NCBI GenBank assembly: GCA_037126765.1
Contig: JBBCBC010000012.1
Location: 3,906,001-3,970,000 of the forward strand
Reading direction: 5' to 3'
Origin: Stenogyne calaminthoides
Taxonomy: Eukaryota > Streptophyta > Magnoliopsida > Lamiales > Lamiaceae
Length of the DNA: 64,000 bases
Numbering within the stretch: position 1 is the first letter of the stretch; the number at the start of each line of letters is the position of its first letter. Below, one piece after another: positions 21,661 to 31,950 of this stretch. The notes beneath the pieces are model-generated. The model did not search any database. It was not told the origin of the DNA and was given only the letters and a program-made list of their open reading frames with translations. The translations under genes and the position numbers were made by a program.

Positions 21661-22415
21661 AAGATGGATCCGTATGAGAATGGACGAAGACTAATCGAGA
21701 AAGAATCTGAGGGCTTTCATTGGATCTCTACTATACCGACCGCCAAACCGGATATAACTTTTGCGGTGAGTGTATGTGCAGTTCGAGCAAATCCAATGCA
21801 AAAACCACCGGAAGCAACTAAGCGGATTCTTAAGTATCTGAAGGACAATGAACCTTGGTTTATTTTATCCATCGATGATAATCTAGAAACTTAGTGGGTA
21901 TTACGATTACGATTATGGAGGTTGCGTAATTGACGAAAAGTCAACCTCAAGTACTGTCGGTTCTTAGGAAGCAAATTGATCTCTTGATTTTCAAAAGCGG
22001 AGACATCGATTGTACATCTACTACTAAAGCGAGTATATGGCTACAAGAAATTTGTTCCCCAACCGCTCACAGCTAAATCGGCCGGTGAGGATTACAACAT
22101 TGTAGCTAAAGAACGCATTACTATATTCGTGATGATAATAGTCTTTGCTATTGCAATCACTCGTAATCCGTTCTACATACAAGATGCAAGCATGTGGATG
22201 TCGGACATCATTTTATAAGAGATCATGTTGAAAGAAGAATATCGAAATGGAAAAGATCCATACCGATAAATTGGTAAAGTGATATTTTAACCAAGCCACT
22301 AGCTAAGGTCAGATTCAGAGAATTATGCAATGAGCTAGGGCTTCTGGATCTCGAAGAAAGTGCACCAGAAATGTTTGGTGGACTGGTCTCCAGAACCAGT
22401 TGGTTAAGAGACTAA
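21661..22415 (+). pseudogene. B1 RNase H and pol C-terminus
   Basis: The plus strand contains PDITFAVSVCAVRANP (about 21750), an EKSTSSTVGS-like stretch (about 21940), a degenerate KHVDVGHHF region (about 22190) and the closing RFRELCNELGLLDLEESAPE, with TAA at 22413-22415. Stops and shifts lie near 21895 and 21965-22300. This C-terminal end matches B2 (44540-44655) closely. Confidence 0.8.
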
Positions 22416-22560
22416 CCAAGATAAGAGGGATCATTTGAGTTAGGTATCTCAACTGATCAGAAGATCAGTCAAGGAACTGATCAGAAAAAGCTTTATCAGA
22501 TCAGTTCAGGAACTGATCAGATTGGATGTTCAAACTTTGTAAGTCGATTTAAGCAAGATT
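22416..22560. other. B1 post-pol spacer
   Basis: Short repeats of ACTGATCAG / GATCAGTTCAG just after pol. B2 has a comparable but shorter spacer. Confidence 0.5.
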
Positions 22561-23640
22561 CAACACGCAAGTTACATAAGTAATACAACTACAATCGCAT
22601 AAGGTAAAAGAGTCAACACAACAATGGGTTAAAAGAACTTTCATTGATAAAGACCCGGAGGTCAAATTTTCATTACAAGTTACAAATACAAAGGACCCGG
22701 AGGTCAGTACATAAACCCTAAACCCTAAACCCTAAACCCTAAACTCTTGCTCTCTCAGAAGGGGTAAGAGAGGCTTTAAAATTTTCTAAGCCTACAAACC
22801 CTGAAGGGGTGAGAGAGGCTTTGAAATAATCCTAAGCCGGAAGCCCCTAGTCCTAAAATCAATGGGACTCCCAGCTTTAAATGGACACGAGTGTCATACA
22901 TATGGTGCGGTACACCACATGGACACAAGTGTCACATGTAAATATTGGGTTTTAGTCTGATCTAGACCGTGTACTGTCTGATCAAGATTGAATAGGTCGG
23001 ATCTAGATCGTATAACTAAACCCATGTTACAAGACAAATGGAGTCTGTTGATGCTAACTTCGTCATCTCGATAGACGCACAAGGCGCATACGATCAGGAG
23101 AAGTGTCTTCTCATTTGCGATAGCAGATCCGCCGCCTTGGTGGTAGAGAAGCTTGGCAATAATCGTATGAGTATTCCTCGATGACGACGAAAACAGTAAT
23201 GAGGGAAGCACAGGGTTGATTTGAAAAGCTGAAATCATTTGAGTAGGGTAAAGGAATGATTTTGCAGGAAAACTCGCCGAAATCAAGGGTTCACCGGAAT
23301 GTATGACTTGAAGAAGATAAGTATGGTGAATGGGTTATGTTGTGTATAAATCATTAGTCCTATTTATAGAGGACAAGCAGGGGTGAAAGTGCAAATTTGA
23401 TTTCTCAAAGCCTTTCAGAGGAATTGGCACCGCAAGGACAGCGAGTAGGAGACACGCGATTGATGATTGGATGAGTTTACGGCGTGTGATATCACAATGT
23501 ATCCAGATCATCATTGTGAATGTCAAATCATGCTGACTTAGGGAATCGAGACGACTCTTCGATTTCTCAAGATCAAGTTTTGGCGGTAGCACTCATCCCA
23601 ATATTTGACTTGATCAACGTAGATCATTTCGGATAAATAG
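22561..23640 (-). other. Antisense transcription-unit-like block in B1
   Basis: About 1.1 kb present in B1 but absent at the equivalent point of B2 (44655-44786). Read on the minus strand it has a TATA box (TCTATAAATA, 23361-23370), a leader, an ATG-started frame 23238-22894 (114 aa, MISAFQINPV..., Ser/Leu-rich start, no recognised domain), and further on AATGAAAA / CAATGAAAG sequences suited to a plant 3' end (about 22640-22675). This looks like a captured or inserted promoter-bearing unit oriented against the element. Expression is not shown. Chance is possible for the ORF. Confidence 0.45.
22713..22746 (+). repeat. Telomere-type repeat (AAACCCT)4 plus partial
   Basis: Four perfect AAACCCT units then AAACTC, inside the B1 antisense block. 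AAACCCT is the common plant telomere unit, and AAACCCTAA is also a plant promoter motif (telo box). Confidence 0.95.
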
Positions 23641-23653
23641 AAAACTTATCAGT

Positions 23654-23680
23654 AAAATGGGGCATTGTTGGAAAATACCA
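23654..23680 (+). other. Internal polypurine/LTR-start-like motif
   Basis: AAAATGGGGCATTGTTGGAA resembles the real PPT-LTR junction at 27934 (AGGGGGAAATTGTTGGGAAA). B2 has the same motif at 44786-44812 at the pol/ORF3 boundary. A second, weaker copy is at about 23820-23840 (GACAGTGTTGGGAAATAATA). It could be a second plus-strand primer site or an ancestral element end. Confidence 0.55.
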
Positions 23681-24340
23681 AGGGATAGGCTACCATCAGT
23701 AAGGTCAACAGAAATCAGGCCGACCAGATCAGAGAACAGAACAAGAAGCGTAGATCAAACTCAGACAATACTGATCAGAAAAGGGGATATCAGACGAAGG
23801 GAGAATGGATCAGTTAAGGAGGACAGTGTTGGGAAATAATAAAGATTAGGCAGAAAACTAAGATCAACAGGAATCAATCAGACTTCATGTGGTATTGACT
23901 GATTACAATATCAGTCAAACAGATACGCATTTCTGATTCCTCTACTCATTAAATAATTTGTTTTACCTAAACCTTATTCGTTTTTACTGTACACTTACTT
24001 TTATGACGCACGTCCTGCAGAACATTTAATGCGAACTCGAGGAACATGTATTAAATACATTAAATGCGCATTTTTAAATCCAAAAAGTTGCTATCTTTTA
24101 TTTTTAACACCGCACGATTTAGATCTATCAAATCTGGACCGTTCATCTTAGATTAAGCGACGATTTGGTTATCTTTTTCAAAATCCCTCATTTTTTCCCT
24201 CTTACTTCTAAAAAGCTTCATTTGCACGATTACACACACACAACATTTTTATCTGCAAATTACTCAAGCGTTCAAATTTTTTTGCAAAACTTCTGCAAAT
24301 CAATACCCTCTTCTTGCTTATTATCTCTTGCATATCCATA
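23681..24340 (+). promoter_or_regulatory. ORF3 upstream region
   Basis: Non-coding region before ORF3. The last 250 bp look like a plant 5' UTR: AT- and pyrimidine-rich, with TCACACACACAACATT and CTTCTTGCTTATTATC, and no long frame. B2 has similar sequence at about 45000-45370, including TATTTAAAACCCTAAAT. A promoter for a separate ORF3 transcript is inferred, not proven. Confidence 0.45.
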
Positions 24341-24344
24341 TCTG

Positions 24345-24510
24345 GTAAGTTATGTAATATTTCACCATGAATATGTTAATCTGTATATGCTAGGGTTATC
24401 GTTTTCGTATTGGGGATTAAATTGGGACATGGCCATAGATTATTTGAATTTTCTGCAAAATTATTGTTTCAACTCAGTACATTTACGATGATTTGTGGAT
24501 TTTGTTTCAG
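24345..24510 (+). other. Predicted 5'-UTR intron of ORF3 (166 bp)
   Basis: Donor CTG|GTAAGT at 24345 and acceptor TTTGTTTCAG ending at 24510 are near-perfect plant splice sites. The interior is T-rich. The ORF3 ATG follows two bases later at 24513. B2 keeps the middle of this intron (CATGAATAT... AGGGTTAT) around 45352-45375. Confidence 0.6.
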
Positions 24511-24512
24511 TA

Positions 24513-27500
24513 ATGGCTTCCAAAGTACTTGCAATTGCAGAAACTGCTTGCTCTTCATCCCACGCTTCACCGGAACCCGAAGATCCAATCTTCCGGGACT
24601 TTGCCGATGAAATTATTGAGGAAAGGTGTGTCGATTTTTCCGGACCACCACAGATCCAGAGTCCCTCGAGATCCTCAAGTTGCTTAAGGAGTGCGGCCTC
24701 AAGACCTATTGCTCAGCAAGTGCCGACTCGATTTTATTAGATGGTGCTTTGGAGTTTCTATACAATCTACGATATCACGGAGAAGACGCTTTATATTCGG
24801 AGGTACAGGGTGAACCTCTGGAAATCACTGATGACGATCTCATCAGAATCTTCAGTCTTCCTGCACCAGTGGACGACATCATGCCCAACACTTATTTGGC
24901 TTCTAAAGAGAGCGTAGTTATCAGGAATCTTCTTCGACCAGCGGATGCTCATCATACTAAAGGCTTCAAGAAACCCATGTTGAGAAGGAAATATCGACTC
25001 CTATTCGATATTGTCCAGAAGGTTATTGTGGGCAACACCTACAGTTTGGATGCGGTTACACAGGAGAAAGCTCGAGTCATGACTGATATAATCAACAATG
25101 CGAAGATCAATTGGTTGGGATTCTTGAAGAGGAGATTATTGGAAGAATCTGAGAAATTTGTTGTGAAGGATGGAAAAGTGGTTCTTGCATCAAAGATCAC
25201 TCTTCTCCATAAGGTTTCTTTGATTCTAATCGACATGATGAAAGATAGGGATTGGAGCGAGGATGAGATGATTAGTTATAAACTTTCTCACAAGAAAATG
25301 TTGATCATCAACCGTCAGCTACCTGGCCTACCTGATGATCTTGATGAACCTGCTGTTAAACCAGCAGTGGAAGTTAAAAGGGCAGGAAAAGGTGGTCAGA
25401 AGAGGAAGACAATGTCCAGAAAGCCTGAGAAGGGAGTTGTCATCAAAGAACCAGCAGCCAAGAAATCTAAGTCTACATCTGCGGCTGAAGTTGCTGGTAA
25501 AGGGAAGAAGAAAGTTATTCTGGTGGATGAGTCATCTGACTCAGATCATGATCACATCATCCTCAGCCAACTTCCTCCCAGAAGAACTGCTCATGCCGCT
25601 CATGCATCCAAGTTTGCTCAGACTGAGCCCTTACAGCAGACCACTCAGTTCACTACAGTATCCATCGAATCTGAGCACATGGATACTTCTGATCATCAGA
25701 TGCCAGATCCTCAACCTACTTCTGCTAGGCCTTTCTCTCATTCTCTATCGCCCGTGCCTGAAATAGAAACACTCTCATTTACTGAGAAAATCATCCGACG
25801 ACGTTTAGAGAAAATGCTCGAGGACATATCCCGAAATGGCCCTTAGTCTGCAAGCGAAGGCCACCGTTCTCGATGTTCTCACCTGGAGAGATATTCGTTT
25901 AAAGAAATTTGAAGACTTTGGAACTGTGCTGGAGCAAAAAGGTGGAGTTCGTTCCTTTCTGGATTATGAGCTGGAGATCAGAAAAATTGCCGGAGTGGAG
26001 ACTGCTCCAGAACTGATTTCAGATGATGTAGTTGCTGGTCTAATTACTCGACAACTGGGACTTCCAGATACCCCCATGCACAGAGAAATGACCCACAAGA
26101 TGGTCAAATACAATCGAAAGTGATCAAACAAATGAAGGTTTACATTATTCTTGAAGAACTTCTTGTTTGTCGAGCTCGTCGAGATTGAAGAGATATTCAA
26201 ATAGGGCTGACACCAAAAAAAAAAAGAAAAAGAGATGATAATTATTGAGGAACCGAAGAAGCTTCCGATGAAAGGAAGTTGTGGGAGATCGACCACGATC
26301 CCCCATCACCGAGGCTCAATCGGTAGAGAATGTGATTGATTGACTTGATGGCGGAGGAAGTCGAATAGAGGAGATGGGTGTGGGAGCTCCTTCGACTTGA
26401 ATCGGGTAACATATTTTTTACAAACTTCTCCCGAATTCAAGCAAATCGATGAAGTACATTAAGAACTCCTTTTAAATTAACATGGCTCAAATGTTTCAGC
26501 GATGATGTGAGCTTCTTTGTACCAAGACAACCTGGAGAAGGCCATCGAATCGAACGCGAACTTGATCCTCTCAACGCACCCGAATTTATGAAGAATTGAG
26601 AGATACAACAGCTGATAAGATGGTGGAGGTAAATGGGAAGCTGGCCAAGATTGAGGAAACCAGAAATCAGCACTTCACGCTGATGATGAATGAGAAAATG
26701 GCAGAATTGACCAGGTTACAAAATGATCTTGCTGGTGCTTAGACCAGAGTCAATTCTACTGCTGATAAATTTGAGAAACTGTTCGACAAAGTCAGCCCAA
26801 TTGTGGATAAAGCTCATTCTTCCATGCTGACCGTGATCGAACAAGTAAGCCCATTCGGTGACTCTTACGCCTGATATTCAAGAAAGATCTATCTAAGCAG
26901 ATTGGTGACCTCGACTCTGAAAAAAGCTTTTTGAGGAACCAAAAAGGAAGAAGAGAAGAATGTTTCTTCTGGCCGATACCATCCAGAGGCGAATCAGGTG
27001 GAAAATTATGTAGCAGGGATCCAGATAACTCTGGAACAGAAAAGAATGAAGAAAGATGCAAAGACTGCTGCAGAGTTGGAAGAAGTCATTTCTTCATCAT
27101 CCATCGAAGTCACCGAGCATGCCCGAAAACAAAGAGACCAAATTCTTTGTCCTCGCTAAGAAAAAAAAATCTTCGAAGCGAGAGATCGGAAAAGGTAAGA
27201 ACCGAAGAAGGCGGAAATGGATAGATGAAAAAAGAATGGAAGAAGCCGCAAGCCTTGACAAGACTTATCGCATGAAGAAAAGGAAAGGGCTTGTTGCTGA
27301 ATCCGGAGAAGGCGCACATGTAACAGAGCAAATTCTTCCTGCTGATGTGGATGTCATTGTAAAGCCAGATAAAAATATGGCTAAGGAATGGCATCTGATC
27401 AAGGGGGAATGATACATCTCGGCCTACATCAATCAAGTTATTCCAACCAACGTGGATACAAATGAAATATTTAGGGATTTGTTGAATAACAAGCATCCAA

Positions 27501-27736
27501 CTTTCTACAACAACATCATGAGAGAAGCCAAGAAGCTGAGTTGCATCCCAATAACTCCAGAAGTTGAAGTCATGGATTACAAGAAGACTTCAGATGGGAA
27601 GATTGACCAAATATCCTTCAATGCAGTACTCAACAAGTGTCTTGCACAAGATGACATCCTTGAAGAAAGTAGAGCTGCAGAAGTCAAGGCAAGATTGTTC
27701 GAGATATGTGCTGTCCCGGTGGAAGAGAGATTTTGA
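24513..27736 (+). pseudogene. B1 ORF3, extra gene between pol and 3' LTR (about 3.2 kb)
   Basis: Starts MASKVLAIAETACSSSHA at 24513. A shift near 24640 leads to the main open block (to 25846) containing LLKECGLKTYCS, LEITDDDLIRIFSLPAP, RRKYRLLFDIVQKVIVG and KINWLGFLKRRL. Then comes a basic NLS-like stretch (GQKRKTMSRKPEKG, AKKSKS), an acidic DESSDSDHDH, and a Ser/Pro-rich linker. A shift at about 25846 leads to SLQAKATVLDVLTWRDIR (to 26123). Beyond, coiled-coil pieces (TADKFEKLFDKVSPIVDK near 26770, EQKRMKKDAKTAAELEE near 27040) and a last open block 27452-27736 (MDTNEIFRDLLNNKHPTF). No signal peptide or membrane helix is visible, so an envelope role is not supported. From memory it resembles large uncharacterised proteins of Gesneriaceae/Lamiales annotations. 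Function unknown. Confidence 0.65.
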
Positions 27737-27850
27737 ATCAGAAGACTTATCCTTGGTAAGATCAGAATAGAATTTGATGTACTTGTAAAAATCTTATCTT
27801 TAATGAAAATTCTACTTTTCTGATCTTAAGACAAAATCTCATTGTCTTCT

Positions 27851-27875
27851 GACTCTCTCTCTCTCTCTCTCTCTT
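27851..27875. repeat. (CT)n microsatellite
   Basis: About 12 CT units just after ORF3. Confidence 0.95.
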
Positions 27876-27930
27876 TTACTTATGTTTAATATTGTTCAGC
27901 ATTCTTTCTGAGAAATGTTTTGGTTCCATC

Positions 27931-27943
27931 AAAAAGGGGGAAA
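27931..27943 (+). other. B1 polypurine tract
   Basis: AAAAAGGGGGAAA immediately before the 3' LTR (TGTTGGG at 27945). It primes plus-strand DNA synthesis. Confidence 0.9.
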
Positions 27944-27944
27944 T

Positions 27945-29426
27945 TGTTGGGAAATTTATAGTTTTGATGGAAGTTCCAAAACAGTTGTAATAGGACCAGT
28001 CGAACATGTTAGTCGACTGATGTTTTGATAGGAAACCAACTGAACATGTTAGACAGCTGATGTAGTAGACTAGGTCATTATTAAAGAAGAACTCAAGATG
28101 CTCAAGTCTAGTGAAGATCAGTAGCAAAGAACAGCAGAGCAATGATCAGTAGCAAGATCAGCAGTTGAAGATCAGTAGCGGTTTTAAATAGACTTTACTT
28201 GAAGACCAGAAGACCTACTCTATGAAGATATCAACAGAGTCGATTGGTTGAAGCTAAGACAACCATATCAGTAGACTCAAGGCGACTGATCATTAGGAGT
28301 TGTGATCAGTTCAGGCCAAGTCAGCAAGATGATAAGCTTAACTACTTATCATAAACATACGGGGTAAGCCAGACCAGAAGAATGTCAAAATTAGTTGGTG
28401 AACAAACACTGAAATGATGTACTTGTCAACCAATGAGAAAATGACATGTATGAACAAGCTGACAAGGCGGGATTCGGCGCTGCATAGTCAAACGGCTAGA
28501 AAGGACAACTATTCACGCTTTCGGTCATGCCGTCCCTGAAGCACGTCACATCAAATCCTGCATCCTACCAAATATAGCCGAAAATTCAAATTGCTCTCCA
28601 ACGACTCTTTGATTTCGAGGTCTATAAATATGGGATTACTCTTCAGAGTGAAGGGACGAAAATTATCAAGAAGCTCATACTATAGCAAAATTTCCGCACG
28701 AAGAACACAAAATTGAAGATTATTTCTAAGTGTTCATCCCATTGTTCTTAGCATAGAAATCTCATCCTTTAGCTTTAGGCTACATAAATACTAGGATAGA
28801 ATTCCAGTTGGAACAACAACAAATCTTACCCAAACCCAAAGTTAGGTTAAGTTTGTTTAACAAGATTTCAGACTAGGGTTTCTAGTTCTGAATTTTGGGA
28901 TCGGTTGAGTGAGAACTCTATAAATATTTGTTGGTTGTAATGTGTTGGACTAACACAATAAACTAAGTCCAAGTCGGTTAAGTTGGTGCCCTCAGGATAG
29001 GGAAGAGAATGGGCGTGGGATTGGTTGTCGAACCACTATAAATCTTGTGTGCATTTATCTGCTCTTAACTGCTTTACACTATCGCACACGACTTTGCTTA
29101 AAATCTCATACATATTCTGAGTTAGGATCAGTTCGCATCAAGCAACCGATCGTCGATTGACTCCTTGGTCACCGATTGAAAACGGACTCGAGAATCGATT
29201 TGTTAAAACCGGTTTTTCACACGGTATAAACTAGCTTCCACTGACAGGTTAAGTGATAGACACCGAATCGACCATGAGGATCGATAAGTTGGATATCGAC
29301 CCATAATACTCACTCGCCTTCGATCGAAAACATGCTTTCACACCGATCCATGCGAAAAAGTTTTTTAAAGTTTATTCACCCCTCCCTCTGAACTTACGCC
29401 CTCACGAATTCCGTTCGGGACCTACA
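27945..29426 (+). repeat. B1 3' LTR (1482 bp)
   Basis: Begins TGTTGGGAAATT and ends GGGACCTACA, followed by the TGTAA duplication. Compared with the 5' LTR it is almost identical up to about 29140. It then differs mainly at CAG and CTG sites (for example GATCAGTAAG to GATCGATAAG), an unnatural pattern for two LTRs of one insertion. Confidence 0.94.
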
Positions 29427-29431
29427 TGTAA
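29427..29431. repeat. B1 target-site duplication, right
   Basis: TGTAA, identical to 14837-14841. Confidence 0.92.
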
Positions 29432-30833
29432 TTTAATTCATTTTCATTAAATTTTGGATAGTAGAATTGCTAGATCTTTTTTGCGGTATCCAATTGTCAT
29501 GGTATTTGATGAATGTTTATTTATGCATGCATAAAAATTGTGGTTCTAAATCGATTCGTTCGAATTCATTTTGACTCATGAAAAAATCCACGACTAGATT
29601 ATGATTTGTTTGATTTGATCAATGTAATAGACTATTCTAGATCTAGGTTTTATTTATTTTTTGTAAATAAATTATGTCGGATCGAGAACGAAGACGAAAG
29701 AATTAAAGATTCGCGACCAAGTGCCCAGACGTACGTGCAAAAGCAGTGCTAAGCGTCACGCATGAGGAGTTAAGGAGGCGCTTCGGCTCCACGGAATCTT
29801 GCAAGCGCCTTGGCGGAGAGTCAATTTGGACATGCACTGCGACGCGACGAAGTTTGGCAGGAGCTAGTTATCGAGCGAACTCGAGCGACGGGCCTTCGCC
29901 AAGACGGCGCCACGTGGATCTGAGTCCTACCGAGGGGCTACTCTTGGCGATCGGGGGGATGGCCCGGCTGACGCGGGCGTGCGCCTTGCACACGGATCTG
30001 CATTCGAGTCGCCGAGAGCTACAGTAGCAGGATGTCGTCTCGAACCTAGATGGAGGACGTTTTAAAAAAAAAATTACGGTCGAGTGGGAGCTTTTCGAGA
30101 CGAACGATGAAGGCTATGAAGACGATTTCTCAAGATCAAGACATGACAAAAATTAATCATGACAATTGGATATATGTGCCCAATGTGTTTAGTTTTTTGT
30201 TTTGATGTTTGCCTTATTTTTCGTGCTTATTTAATTTGATTGAATATGCTATGCATGAGAAATTGTTTTGAAAAATCTCACTTTCGAAAATTACTAAGTA
30301 TGCTTTAAAAATAATTAATTGACAATTTTATTCAGGATAATAAAATTGAATTAATTTTAACCTCCATGATTTATTTATTTGTGAATTCTTTTGGAGAAAT
30401 TCCCCCCACGGGACGGCTAAAAGATAACTTTCACATGAATAAATTCCATAGGATGATTGTGAATTATTATTAGTGGCGACGATGACCCTCCCCACGAGGC
30501 TCGTTCAAAGTAAAATAATAATTATGTATTTAATCATGGTTATTAATTAGATATAAAATTGATATGCATATACTTCTCCAAAGTCGATCGAATTTTATAT
30601 TGGTCAAAATCAGGAGCCAACTATTAATTTGGACATTAAAGGTTTGTAATTGTTCCTGTTTGTAACCTGCTTGAATGTGTTTAAATAATGACCCACCCCA
30701 CGTGGCTTATTTAAACTATTTTGAGATGTTGGCTGATACATGTTCATACTTTTTTGAGATTTTAATATGATTCATGTGATCGAATTATGTGATAATTTTG
30801 TATTTATACAATCATTATTTATTTCAGTTCAGC
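29432..30833 (+). other. A2 leader, resumed after B1, with GC-rich segment
   Basis: Continues the A2 leader. It matches the reverse of 7345-8850, including the TATTAGTGGCGACGATGACC and CCACGTGGCTTATTTAAA blocks. Positions 29690-30040 are the GC-rich counterpart of 8140-8560 but align poorly to it. The plus-strand frame 29746-30027 there is not a recognisable protein. Confidence 0.75.
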
Positions 30834-31690
30834 ATGTCGCAACCTTTTAATCCAGTGAAATATACACTCAAAGAACACCAACTTACTGGTGAAAACTATT
30901 CATTTAGAAACGTAATATGAAATTTGTCCTCATTGCACAAGAACACAATTGGGTTCTTGACGTACTCAAACCTAGCAAGCCTACTGAAAGATCAACCAAT
31001 ACGGAGAGACATTTGTATGATATCCGGGAGGCGTGCAGCGAGCCTATGAGATGTATAATCTTGACTTTCTTGTCTGATGATTTGAGATACATTCATGAAG
31101 GTGTTGAATCGCTGCGGAAATCAAGCAAAGTCTTGAAGAAATGTTTTTAACATAAAACCGCATGATCAGTCAATTTGAAAACAATGGCATGTCTAGGCTA
31201 AAAATGACGGAGGGAACACCCGTAAGGGATCATGTTCTCAAAGTCAAAGCGTCATTTTGACAAACTTGCTTATCTTGGTACTAAGTATTGTAGTGGGGCT
31301 CAGATCGAATTCTTGTTCCTGACTCTTCCAAAATGTTTCAATGAGTTTTATTGTAGTTTTGTGATGAGCGATCACATGTTCACTATGGACACTCTGCAAG
31401 AAGCTTTGGAAATAATAGAGAAACATTTGGGAAAAGAAGATGAAGCATTGGTGACTAAAATTCTCCTCTCAAAATCTAGGTCAATGGAAGACAAGATTAA
31501 TGAGGAGATGAACAGTCAAGACCAAAGCAACCCCACTACTAAGAAAAGTAAAAGAAAGACGGTCAAATGGTTGGGTGTCAAGAGGAATCCAAAGGGGAAA
31601 TGTTTCAACTGCAGTGAGAGAGGACACTGGAGGGATGCCTGTTCCAATCCCGGAGAGGAAAAAAGAAAGGTAATTCTCATGCACTAGTTG
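30834..31690 (+). pseudogene. A2 gag (UBN2-type plus zinc knuckle)
   Basis: ATG at 30834 (MSQPFNPVKYTLKEHQLTG). A stop follows NVI at about 30918 through a one-base shift, and the frame resumes with RNMKFVLIAQEHNWVL. QIEFLFLTLPKCFNEFY and TMDTLQEALEIIEKHLGK follow, then the CCHC knuckle CFNCSERGHWRDAC at 31601-31642. A shift near 31665 separates it from the protease. It is the same protein as A1 gag. Confidence 0.85.
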
Positions 31691-31950
31691 TTGAAACTTG
31701 TTTGGCGACGTATGCTACCCATTTATGGGTGGTGGATACGGGATCCACTGATCATGTTTGTTTCACATTACAGGGGTTCAAGTGGACCCGACAACTTAGT
31801 GGGAGTGAGATCCTCATCACACTGGGCGATCTTCTGAGTGGCGGTTTGAAGCGATGGGAGAAATACGATTGTCTTTTTGAAGACAAAGTTTTAATTTTGA
31901 GAGATGTTCTTTACTTTCCTAGTTTTAGAAAAAAAAAAAAAAAAAAATTA
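31691..31950 (+). pseudogene. A2 aspartic protease
   Basis: LWVVDTGSTDHVCFTL with the active-site Asp codon at 31735-31737 and an intact D-T-G. The flap region is readable to the A-run at 31929-31948, which shifts the frame (LRDVLYFPSFRK then Lys run). That run could be a homopolymer error. Confidence 0.82.

Larger units (their letters stand above)
14842..29426 (+). mobile_element. Sirevirus-like Ty1/copia element B1, complete, 14.6 kb
   Basis: Two LTRs (14842-16338 and 27945-29426), a perfect 5-bp duplication TGTAA on both sides, a primer site, a polypurine tract (27931-27943) and internal order gag, protease, integrase, RT, RNase H, then an additional ORF. The gag (TAKQMWDTLAEMCEG) and the protease motif (WYIDSGCSRHMT) are typical of Sirevirus/SIRE-type elements. 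It is unusually long because about 5.5 kb separates pol from the 3' LTR. Pol is heavily broken, partly by what may be sequencing error. It is inserted in the A2 leader. Confidence 0.93.

Noticed and set aside
22713..22746. Chromosome end or interstitial telomere fusion
   Set aside because: Only four units, embedded in a retrotransposon with intact outer boundaries.
24513..25846. Retroviral-type envelope gene
   Set aside because: Position fits, but no signal peptide, membrane segment or cleavage motif is visible. The content is basic and coiled-coil.
29746..30027. Plus-strand 93-codon frame in the A2 leader
   Set aside because: Lies in the GC-rich island. No similarity to the frames in the other copies, so it is chance.
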